From Eudorina sp. 2006-703-Eu-15 (Eukaryota > Chlorophyta > Chlorophyceae > Chlamydomonadales > Volvocaceae): 64,000 nt of DNA. The DNA is taken from the NCBI GenBank assembly GCA_003117195.1, contig BDSI01000002.1, forward strand, positions 263,001 to 327,000. The letters are read 5' to 3'. Below the pieces are notes generated by a model. That model was not told where the DNA came from. It did no database searches and worked only from the letters and a program-made list of their open reading frames with translations. Positions 9,349 through 27,380 of the stretch are shown piece by piece. Position numbers and translations under genes: made by a program. Every line of letters begins with the position of its first letter. The first letter of the stretch is position 1.

Positions 9349-12300
9349 GTGTCTAACGAAACCCCCGCGGCATGTGCATTGAGCGAGTTTCGAGAGGGCA
9401 CGCTGCCCTCCACCGCACCCAACGCATCCATTGGAGCGTCCGACCACCCAGCAGCCACCACCCAGCAGCCACCACCCAGCAGCCACCACCCAGCAGCCAC
9501 CGCGCAAGGGTGTGCCCCGCCCCACCAGGGCACGTCTTCCCTCCGCTTCCGGCCCCTCCCACCTGCACGTGCGCGTCCACCGCCCCCTCCTCCCCGGAGG
9601 TCCGCGGCGGCTGCTGGTACAGCCCCATCTTGAGCCGCTCCACGCCCGTCCAGGCCACCATCAGCCCGTTGTCCGTACAGTACCTGCCGGGGGGAGGGAA
9701 GGGGAGGGAGCCGGGAGGGGCAGCGGCTCATTTCTCTTTTACGCACACACACCCACCCACACACACACACACGGCGGGTTGCAATTCTAAACACACACAC
9801 ACACCCAGACCCCGCCTCCGCGGGTCCCCGCCGCGCCCCCTCCCGCCCTCTCACCTGACGGGCGGGTAGACGCAGGGCAGTCCGAACTCCGCCGCCACCT
9901 GGCTGAGCCCCGCCCGCACCGCCGCGTTGGCCGCCACCCCGCCCGCCACCACCAGCGACCTCACGAAGCCCGGTGGTGGCTGCCCCGCCTCCGCTGCCGC
10001 GGCTGCCGCTGCGCTGCCCAGCTGCTGCGCCACGTCCTGTCGCAGCCACTCCAGAGCCCTGTTTGGAGCGGTAGGTGGTGGAGGAGGGCGGGGAGAGGGG
10101 GAGCCACACAGAAAGGGAAATGATGTCGGAAGCGGTGGGGGCCGGTACGAGCGGTTGGGGTACCGCACGTGGGGGTCGGGCCAGGGCGTGAGGGACGCTG
10201 CGCGCTGACGGGGACGCCTCCCGTCCCTCCCCGCCTGGGGATACCTGGGTATCTAAAACCCCGCCTTCTCGGGGAAGGGGGGCATCAAGACGCGTCAGGC
10301 GCGTCGCTTCATGGGCCCTGCGTCATCGTATCTGTCCCTCTGGAGGGCAGGCAGGCAGACGGATGGGAGGGAGGGACGGCGGGGCCCCTCACCTGCGGGT
10401 GCGCTGCTGCAGGAAGCGGACCGCGGTCCGCTGGAAGGACGCCGCAATGTCCGCCACCGCGGCGCCAAACTCCGCCTCCGCCGCCCTGCGCCGCGCCGCC
10501 GCCTCCTCGCTCGGCGCCGCCGCCGCCGCCGCCGTCCCGGCCTCCGCCGGGTCCGCCTTGCTCGCCGCAGCGCCCGCCTCCGTCGGCGGCGCCGCCGCAC
10601 GCTCGCCGTACCCGTCCGTCATGGCCGCGTCGGCGTCGGCGTCGGCCGGCGCCGCCGCGGACGCCGTCGCCGTCGCCGCCGCGGCCGCGGCCGCCAGCGC
10701 CGGCGGCAGCGGCAGGTCGGGCAGCTCCAGCTCCTTGCGTTTCTGCGCGATGAGCGTCATGACCTGCGTCTTGAGTCCAGAGAAGGAGAAGTTGCACGAG
10801 TCCTTCTGGGCCCCGTTGGCCAGGGGGAGGGTCAGCGGGTAGCGCACGTGGGCGTCGGGGCGGGCGGAGGCGGCCAGGCGCTCCAGGTGGGGGCCGCCTG
10901 CGGGGTGAGGCAGGGAGGCGGGGAGGCGGGAACGGGGTCGGGAAGGGGTGCAGGGAGTCGGGGCGGGGTGCAGCAGTACGAGGGTGGGCCAAGGGGCAGC
11001 GACCCCGTCCCTATATCCCATCAACAGGGCGACACGCATACGGCAGCTGCTCACCCTGAACAGCCCCGCGGTGGGCTCGTGATGCACGTGATTGTGTTGA
11101 CCTTCTTGGTGGTAGGATGATGCAGAATGTAAGCCACAGGCCGTACATCTGCACGAACCCACGGGTCAGGAGACCCACCACCGGCCCGCGGGTCCACCCC
11201 GACCCACCGACCCGCGGGTCCACCCCGACCCACCGACCCGTGGGTCGGCCCACCTGGCACCGCGGTGATGCCCGCCACTCGGGCGATCTTGTCGAAGCAC
11301 TCCCCGACCGAGTCGTCCAGGGTGGTGCCGATGATGCGGTGGCGGCCCACCCCCTCGCACAGCACCAACATGTTGTGGCCGCCGGACACCAGCAGCAGCA
11401 GCGAGGGGAACTGGGGGGCGGGAGTGGAGGAGAGGGGGGAGGGTTGTGTGTTGTGGTGGGCGTGCTCTTTAGAGGTTTCGCTGTCTTTTGATTAAGACAA
11501 CGGGAGGGTTGGGACGCGGGAGGTTGGTGGAGGTGGCGGCGGGGCGGCAGGGTTGCGACGAGGGGTAATGCGATAGATGATTCAGAGTCCACCGAGTAAG
11601 AGGCTGATGACACATAACCGGGGGAGGGCGAGGGGGTGCTTCCGCGGCGTGCTAAGGCGGCCGGAGGGACTGGGACTGACGACGACGACTGGTCAGCCGC
11701 AGCGGACGGCAACGGCGCACCGGGGCACGCACCCCGAGCGGCGTGTGCACAACAGCACTAACCCCCTCCCCATCCAGCACCCCACCCACCCACCCACCCA
11801 CCCACCCACCTGCATGGGGTTCTCGTTGACGGAGGGGAGTCGGGTCATCATCGCATGCGCCTCCATGTGATGTACGGGAATGTACGGCAGGCCATGGCGG
11901 GCCGCCAGGTTCAGGCCGTACTGCACCCCGACCTGCAACCCAGATGCCGCACAAATAAACAAACGAATGTCACTCAGCTCTCCGTCCACACTTTCCGTCC
12001 TTGTGTCTCTTACGCAGTCAAACAACCAACCCACCAACCGATCAACCGCCCTAGCACACAGCCAGTTTACACGCCCCGACGCGGCCTCACCTGAAGGCAA
12101 AGCGCCAGCCCCGGCCCCGCCGTCACCGCCACCGCCGTCAGCGCCTCCGGCTTCACCCCCGCCTGCTCCAGAGCCGAATCCACCGTCGCCTGCGGATACC
12201 GTAGATAGTCCGAACAGGCGCAGCCCACATCACCCTCCGAGGCCTCCAAGTCCTCTGAGCCCCTCCTAGGCCTAGGCCTCCGGGTCCTTTGGGAGCGGCA

Positions 12301-15111
12301 GCTCCCCGAAGCTCCTGCGGCTCTGCAGCTTGTGAGAGGACCGCTGTACCTGCCCTTTCCCCCGGGTCCCCATCCCCCGGATCTCCGCGGCCCTCGCCCT
12401 CGCCCTCACCCTCACCCTCGGCCTCGCCCTCGCCCCCGCCCCCGCCCCCGCCCCCGCCCCCGCCCCCGCCCCCGCCCCCGCCCCCGCCCCGCCCCCGCCC
12501 CGCCCCCGCCCCCGCCCCCGCCCCCGCCCCGCCCCCGCCCCCGCCCCGCCCCCGCCCTCGCCCTCGCCCTCGCCCTCGCCCTCGCCCTCGCCCTCGCCCT
12601 CGCCCTCGCCCTCGCCCTCGCCCTCGCCCTCACCCCCACCTGGATGGCCGCCGCGTGGGCCTCCCGCGCCACATCCGGTTTGACGCCGCCGAACTGCTCG
12701 TGGAGGCCCGTCTGGGGTGCGGCACAGCACAGCGCCGCGGGGACAGCGGGACGGCGAGGCCAGGGGGGGCACAGCACAGCGCGGCAGATCATGGCACAGC
12801 ACAGCACAGCGCAGCACGGCACAGCACGGCGCAGGTGACAGGTGTAGAGAGCGCCACCCCGCCCTTCCCGAATCCCACCCTTCCCCAACGTCGATAACGG
12901 TATCAAACTCGCAACATGGCCACACGGACTCCTTCCCCGCGGCCCCGCTCTGCTCCAACGCCCCCTCCCCCCCCCCCGGGAGAGGCCCCCAGCCCCCACC
13001 TGGGAGGCGATCTGGTGGGACAGCACCGTCCCATCGCCCCGCACCACCGCCGCCGCCGTGTCGTCGCAGCTGCTCTCTATCCCCAGCACCACCCACTGGG
13101 ACGCGTCCCCCGCCGCCAGCACCGCCGCCGCGCCGGGGTTGATGGAGCTGGCGACGCCGACGGCGGCGCCGCCGCGGCAGCCGGCGAGGGCGGCCGCGCC
13201 GGCGTCGCCTCCGTCAGCAGCCCCGCCGCCGCCGCCCCGCCAGGCGACGTCCGCCGGCGGCAGCGACGCGGGATGATCTCGCCGCCACTTCCGGAGGACC
13301 TCACCGTACTCCACTCGAGCACCCGCGGCACCGTCGCCGTCCGTGGACGCGGCTCCGCCGCAGCCGCTGCCGCCGCTTTCCCGCGCTGCATCGGCACGAG
13401 CGGGTGCATCCGGCGCCGCATCCTCCGGCGCCGCGGGCGCTGCACTCTGCACCTGCTGCGGCTGTAGCTCTCCCGAGGGTTGAGGCTGTTGCTGCTGCTG
13501 CTGCTTCGCGCTGACGGCAGCGCCGCCACCGCCGCCGCCGCCACCGCCTGTCCCGCCTTTCTTGGCCTTGCCGGCCTTTGGCGGCGGCGCTTTGAATCGG
13601 TCGCCCAGGGGTGTCAAGCTGACCAGGCGACCCGAGGCCTGTACAGGGGGTCAGTTGTACCTTGTACGGTGGTACGGCAACAGCGTTGTTGCCCCCCGCG
13701 AAACTCGGGCCCCCCCCCGGGTGCTCAGCCGCCTGATCAAGTGATCATCAATCCCATCAACAACCGTCGAGCCCCCCCCTTGACCCCCTTGACCCCCCCC
13801 CCGGGGGTCTGGCAGTCACGGTACTAGGGACGCCAGCTCAAGTCCTACCCAGACGCGAACTCCAATGAGAATACCCCCCCGCCCCGGGGTCTGGCGGTTA
13901 CCCCACCCGCCCGCCCGCCCACCCACCCACCCGCCCGCCCGCCCCATCCGCCCGCCCCATCCGCCCACCCACCTCACCTGGGCCCCCATGCCGCTGACGT
14001 CCACCGCCAGGCCCTGCTCCGCCATCGCCATCACCGCCCCCGGCATCTTGTCCGGCCACTCGATGAGGCACACCTCCCGCCGGAACGCCGCGTCAAAGTC
14101 AATCAGCCCCGCCATCTTGTCACTCTTAGCCCCCAGCCGGTACGGATCCATGTGGTGAACACACCGGGCGCGACTGCCGTCGGCGCCGCCGGCCGGCTGC
14201 GCCGGCGCCGCCGCTGCCGCCGCCGCGGCGGCGTCTTGACCTTCACCGGCGCCCTCCGCCGCCTTGGTGTCGTACGCTGTGTCATCTTGGTAGGTGAGGC
14301 ACAGGAGGAAGGTGGGGGAAGGTACCTCCAGCAGGGGGTCTCGCACGAAGGCGCGCACGAAGCCCCGGCTGATGGTGCTCTTGCCCGCCCCCAGGTGGCC
14401 GCTCAGCGCCAGCACTGTGCCGGGGGCGGCGCAGGCCTGCTGCAGCGCCCAGCCCAGCGCCTCCATCTCCGCCTCGGTCGCCGCCCAGATGTGGTACCCG
14501 GGCGCGTAGGCCTCCGGCAGCACGTTGCGGATGTGGGCCAGCAGCGGCCCCGCCTCCGCTGCAGACAGGGGCTCGCGGTGGCTGCCGCCGGTGGCAGCGG
14601 CGGGTGCGGGTGCGGGTGCGGTGGTGGCTGGCGCGGCGTGCGCCGCAGGGCCGGCGGGGGGAGGAGAGGCGGCCGCGGGGTCTTGGCTGTGGCTGGGTTC
14701 GTAGACGGGGATGATGTGGAAGTGGAGCTGCGGTACGGTTTGGCCCGCGGCGGGGCCGCTGGCCTGCGTGACGCGCAGTCCGGCGCAGCCGGTGGCGCGC
14801 TGGACGGCGCGGGACAGCGCCTGCAGGTCCTCCATTGTGGCCTGGGCCACTGCGGGAGGCACGGGGTCCAGGAGCGTCGCTGCGGGGTGCTTAACGATGA
14901 GGAGCGTGTGGCCGCGGGCCAGCGGGTACTTGTCCAGCGCGGCGAAGGTGTACTGGGAGTCGTAGATGAGCGGTATCTCAAGGCCATCGCTTTGCAGCAG
15001 GAGCGAGAAGACGTTCTTGTCGCTGTAACGGTAGGCTGTCACAGGCACCGCCGCCGGCTGCAAGGGCTGAGCCATCTTCCGGCGTTTGTTAGGCGGCTCC
15101 GACATCTCCAT
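9121..15111 (-). CDS. HIT-TsaE-TsaD fusion protein (t6A tRNA modification)
   Basis: Ten exons give about 1045 residues: 13978-15111, 13000-13638, 12640-12711, 12091-12189, 11810-11932, 11254-11410, 10393-10897, 9855-10058, 9563-9683, 9121-9204. Every junction is GT-AG and phase-consistent. Residues 33-140 are a HIT domain ending QTVPQLHFHIIP, so the HxHxH motif reads QLHFH with the catalytic middle His kept. Residues about 205-395 are TsaE: Walker A GHLGAGKST (238-246), VPSPTF, HMDPYRL and EWPDK. After a Gly/Gln/Ala linker, residues about 560-1045 are TsaD/Qri7: GIESSCDDTA, the metal-binding HMEAH (670-674), SGGHNM, VPGGPHLERLA, FSFSGLKTQV, VVAGGVAANAAVR, CTDNGLMVAW and RWPIGP. TsaD transfers threonylcarbamoyl to A37 of ANN-decoding tRNAs, and TsaE is its ATPase partner in bacteria-type systems. 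An organellar role is expected, but the N-terminus (basic NKRRK, no clear presequence) does not show targeting. Confidence 0.9.
9296..9347. repeat. (CA)n microsatellite
   Basis: About 26 CA units in the last intron of the fusion gene. Shorter CA tracts lie at about 9744-9770 and 9792-9804. Confidence 0.95.
9445..9502. repeat. 13-base minisatellite (CCAGCAGCCACCA)
   Basis: Four head-to-tail copies in the same intron as the CA repeat. Confidence 0.85.
12393..12632. repeat. CCCGCC / CTCGCC hexamer repeat
   Basis: An almost uninterrupted pyrimidine-rich tract of CCCGCC then CTCGCC units fills most of the intron 12190-12639 of the fusion gene. It is open in several frames on both strands, which explains long but meaningless Pro/Arg and Gly/Ala reading frames here. 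Confidence 0.9.
13905..13971. repeat. CCCGCC / CCCACC tract in first intron of the fusion gene
   Basis: C-rich tetra- and pentamer repeats sit directly beside the donor of exon 1. A similar CCCA tract (about 11784-11809) abuts another donor. Confidence 0.8.
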
Positions 15112-15701
15112 TTGTCATCTATACTGGTCAGAGGGAGCAAGAAACTATTTACAAAACTGTACTAGTACGAAAGGATTTGCTGTGGAACTTGGGGTCGACG
15201 GCACGGAGTAAGTCTAAAACAGGCTGATTGGCAGCTGTGAGGTCAGGTGCGTTCTCAAACGTTTATATTTGCAAGTTGTAGAAGACTCCAAATGCAAAAA
15301 TAGAAATCCACAATAAATCACGATTCAAGGGGTAAAGCCTAGATAAGCACGCAATGCATGCAAACAAAGACTAGTAAGATTTTATATCTTTCATGAAAGC
15401 CTCCGCTCCGCTCCGAAACGAGCGGAGCGTTGAGCTGGGTTCGCGTACCCATGGGTCATGGGCTTTCATCAGCAGAATACATACCCCCACAAGGATTATT
15501 AAATGTAACTGTCATTCTATCAACAAGCGCATAGGAAAATGTGAATGTCGTCGCTTCCTGGCGATCATCTTCGCAAGCGTCTTGGAAGGCTGCGGGCCTA
15601 CAAGCTTATCAAAAAAAGCCGGCCGCTAAGCGACGATATTCCCATTTCTCTTACGTGCTTGTTGAGTTATATTTTCCTAGTCTTTTGGGGGGTTGTATCC
15701 C

Positions 15702-15775
15702 GCCCCTGGTGAAATCTCATGTCCCATGGGTAGTATCCCGCTGGTGAAATCTAATGCCCCATGGGTACGCGAACC
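15702..15775. repeat. Imperfect direct duplication with CCCATGGGTA
   Basis: Two tandem copies of a unit beginning CTGGTGAAATCT and ending in CCCATGGGTA, spaced about 40 bases apart. Confidence 0.7.
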
Positions 15776-16431
15776 CTGTGTGGCATGGCGTGATCTGCAA
15801 CGGCCCTCGCACACACTTGGCGTGAGGGCAGTGTGCGGCGGACTGCCAGCATGCGATCCGTACAGCTCTGAAATGGCCGAATGCACGTGTGCATCTTTTG
15901 ACCTCCTGACCTGTTTCGCTTTTCACAGCCGTGGGGCGTGCCCCCGGGGGCTTTGTGTTCGTCGCCGCGGGGCCCCGCTGTCGCCTCGCGTGCGTGGTGG
16001 GCCCCGATCATTTGGGAGCGGGCGGGCGGGCGGCCGGCTTCGTTCAATCCGGTGGCGAGCGGCAAATCCTCGTTGGTCGCACTGCGGATTGAATCTGGGC
16101 GTGCAGTGTGGTCAAGGGGGACGGGGGGAAGGGGGGGTTGTCAAGCGAGTTGCGGGCTGGGGGCGCATCATCCGGGACGCAGGCTCTGCAGCTCTGGTCG
16201 CATAAGCGCTCCCATGGACCTGTGTACGACTGTGTACGGCTGTCGCTGCCAAGGCACAAGTGCGTGCCGAGCAAGACTTCGTGATGGCTGCAATCACTGC
16301 GGTCAGAAAGGGCAGCCGCTTCTCTGGCCGCCGCCGTACAGTACCATACGCTCGGAGGGAGGCCGCGGCGTGCGCTTGACATTTGCCTGCGTCGGCGGAG
16401 CAGCGGCTGCGGAGGCATTGTCTTCACGGAC

Positions 16432-16436
16432 TTACA
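16432..16436 (-). terminator. TGTAA polyadenylation signal, probably LETM1
   Basis: TTACA on the plus strand, about 1.65 kb beyond the LETM1 stop codon. It is the first such motif seen in that direction. Confidence 0.35.
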
Positions 16437-18088
16437 CAGCTTGGGGTGGGGCACGCAATGAGACCCGCCGTCATCGCTGGGCTCTTCCCGCCGCATCACA
16501 TCACATCGCATCGCATGCACCGTCCTGTCTGTGTCAATGTGAAAGAAGGCTATTCAACACCGCAGGGCTGTGCCGCCGGGCCGTGAAAGACGTCTGTACG
16601 GCCGCACCCATACAACCGGCCCGCGTCACCGCCTCCACGCGGCTGAGTCACACCCGGCTGACTGCGCGCATTGGCAGTGGCCGCCACCGGACATCCTCCG
16701 ACCGGCTCCACCGACCCAAGCCCAGCCAGCACCCCACCCAACGGCATTGCCGACCGGCACAGCACCCCCCCTGGCGCAGCCGACGAAAGCCGCCACAGTC
16801 CGGTGGTCCGCCGCCGCCCCATGCAGCCCAGCCCAGCCCACACGCTCCGACACACGGCGTCCTTAAGGTCGGGCGGTCGGGGCTCGGGGACTGGGCGGGT
16901 TCTGTTTCCAAACACGAATAGCGCTCGCAGTCTGGGAACGTCGACGCACCTCACTTGGCCAGTACGCACAGGTCAACGGTCTGGGTCCTACCAACGGTGC
17001 ATCATGCGGCACAAGACATGCAGCACACCGGCCCGACCCTTTCGAGGAGGTTAGGTGCCAAGCACGCATACGGTACGTTGTGTGCCGAGTACTACTACTA
17101 CGCCGCCGCCGCCGCCGCACCACTCCGCAGCCCCCCGTCGGTCGGTCGGTCGGTCGTCGGGGGACCCCCCTTACGGCGAGCCCCGAGGACTTCTCGCCCC
17201 CCTCAGTCACCCCGACCGCCGCCGGTGTCGGCGTCGAGGTATGCCGGGGGGGATGCTACGCGCACCCACCTATCGCCGTGCGTACACCCCGATCAAACGC
17301 AAGAAAGAATGTTCGTGATCCAATACACCCAAACAACGCACTGTCATCTTGCCGTACATGTCGTACACGTATGTCACCGTACACGCACGGACGCCCGGTC
17401 TTGAAGCGCAGACAGTGATGACAGTTGACCACTTGTACAGTCACCCATCCCGAAGCATCCGTGCCGAGCTGCAGCCCGCAGGCACCGGGCACTCCACACG
17501 GTGTCAGCGCTGCGGTGCTCGGTGTCCGGTCAGCGGCCGATAGATTCACAGATGTCCCCGAAGGCGCGTCCCCTCGGTGCGGGGTCCGCCGCCGACCACA
17601 CGCCCGTCCTCGGTGCGGGGTCCGGAGGTTCCCACCACCACCACCACCACGTGTGTGCGCGAGGCACCGCCACCGCGGAACCGCGGCAACACTCCATGAC
17701 ACCGCGGCACAACTGCCCTTCATCGGGCGTGGAGATGCGAGTGCTGCGCAGCCGCACACCCACCCACATTCACATCCCGTCCGGGGGGATACGGGTGAGC
17801 ATGCCAGGGACGGCCCCCAGCCCCCAGCCCCCAGGCCCCAGCCCCCTCCCTCCCTCCCCAACACATACGCCCGGTGCCCGCACGCTCCGCAGCCCGTTAC
17901 CCGTTGCAGCTCTACCGCTGCAGCTCTACCGCTGCTGCCTCAGCCAGACGCACAGCCACCGCCCTAACAACAGATAGTCTCAGTTGCTCATGCCATGGCC
18001 TGCTACCGCCACTGCGCGCTACCGCTATTGCGCCCCGCTGCTACTGTGCCCCGCTGCTACTGCGCCCTGCTGCTACTGCACGCTACCG

Positions 18089-25971
<7,883 letters not shown>

Positions 25972-27380
25972 GAGGACACCGCAAATGGCGCCGCGCTTGC
26001 GGCCCTAGTCAAGTGAGCCCAGTATGAGAGGCCTAGAACATCTTGCCACGAATGTGCTGTTTTGCGAACCAAAGGTGCGGTATCAACTCGTTCCGTTTAT
26101 CTGCACCAGCGTAAAACGTGCAGAAATGAAACACATGTGCAGTAAACGGTATTCATCAAATCAATCGCTTCCTCCACGGGAATCCTACTGCTAACTTCCG
26201 CTAGTAGCTGAGCAGTCGTCGTAATTGCGACAGTTGCCGTGGCAGGTCGCGATCGCGAAAGGCATTCTCCTATCGAAGTCTTGTCCACAATGGTCTGTAT
26301 AAATTATATCAGCAGGCGGCGCAACAGCGTAATTTTCATTACAGCGTATGAAAACCGTCCAACCTTCCTGCTGCAGCCAGTGACAACTACTGTGCGAACC
26401 GGCCGACGCACAAATTTGTGTTTGTCAGCGCGTTGTTGTGCAGCAGGCATACTTCAGCAACCGCTTCTGCCAGATTCCGCGCTTCCTCCACACGTTCCTT
26501 TCACCGTTGCCCCTGCAAACGTCCGTAACGACCAACTGTCGTTTTCGTTCGGTACCTGACTTCCTAGGGCACCGCAGACCGCACAACCAGCAAGTGGCAT
26601 GATAGGTGGTGAGCCTCCACCGTTGTACAGTTTTCTTGGCCCGACCGACACCGCCGCCGTCACTTCACGGGATCAGCCGAGTTTCGCCATGCACTCCCAT
26701 TCCGACGCCCGCCCGCCCGCCTGTCAAGGGGGCGCCACTGGGAACTTTGACGGCGCGGCCGCCCCGCCAGCGACCGCCGCCAATCAAAGCCCCAATGGTC
26801 TCCCCCAAGCATGGGAATATTTATGGCGAACTGCGGCGATCCAACCATCGCATCTCCCTTCGTGATCAAATCATCTAACACCAAGGGAAGCACAAGCATC
26901 TTTGTCTTCACTCTCTGGCAAAAGCCCGCGTCGCACCTCTCGGCTTCCAGCGCAGCTGCTCCAAACGATTTGCATCGCAACCTTCAGTAAGTGCGCCGGA
27001 GCTTCAGGCTTTTAATGAGTCGCGTCGGCAACCGTGCTTCAGCATCCTATTCGCGCCCCTCTTGTAGTACCGTGTAGTGCCGCCTCCCTGTGTCAGAAGT
27101 GTCTCAAGAGTTGAGGGGATGCTCGCATGCTCCAAACTGCTTTGCTAGACGGTCCGCGATAGCGGGTATCTCGGAATGCCTTCACGGCAGAAACCAAATG
27201 TTGCAAGGGCCGCGCGACCCATTGCCTGCTCAGGCACAGGCACAACCTGGGCATACTTCTCCATGACCCGTGGGTCATGGTGTTTCCCTTCTCTCCCTGG
27301 CCCTGTGACCCCTTTGCCCAATGTCAGGCCGCTTCCGCGTCCTGTAGACAGCCTCTGGACGCGAGCCATCTTTGTACGAC
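25972..27380. other. Divergent intergenic region, LETM1 and surface-glycoprotein genes
   Basis: About 1.4 kb between two divergent start codons. It is less GC-rich than the genes and has no supported exon. It should contain both promoters. A near-palindrome CATGACCCGTGGGTCATG lies at 27262-27279, about 100 bases before the start codon of the plus-strand gene. Confidence 0.45.

Larger units (their letters stand above)
15112..18088. other. Fusion-gene promoter side, spacer and long LETM1 3' UTR
   Basis: No supported exon. The left end should carry the promoter and 5' UTR of the minus-strand fusion gene. About 15392-15470 can fold on itself (ATGAAAGCC paired with GGCTTTCAT, and CGCTCCG with CGGAGCG). 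From about 16415 to 18088 is probably LETM1 3' UTR. A run of trinucleotide-like (TAC)n and (GCC)n repeats lies near 17085-17120. Confidence 0.4.

Noticed and set aside
12289..12897. Long plus-strand Pro/Arg ORFs over 12300-12900
   Set aside because: They are shadows of the CCCGCC/CTCGCC intronic repeat and of TsaD exons on the other strand.
15392..15470. Short foldback as a complete MITE
   Set aside because: Terminal inverted repeats are only about 9 bases, no target-site duplication is clear and no second copy is seen in the window.
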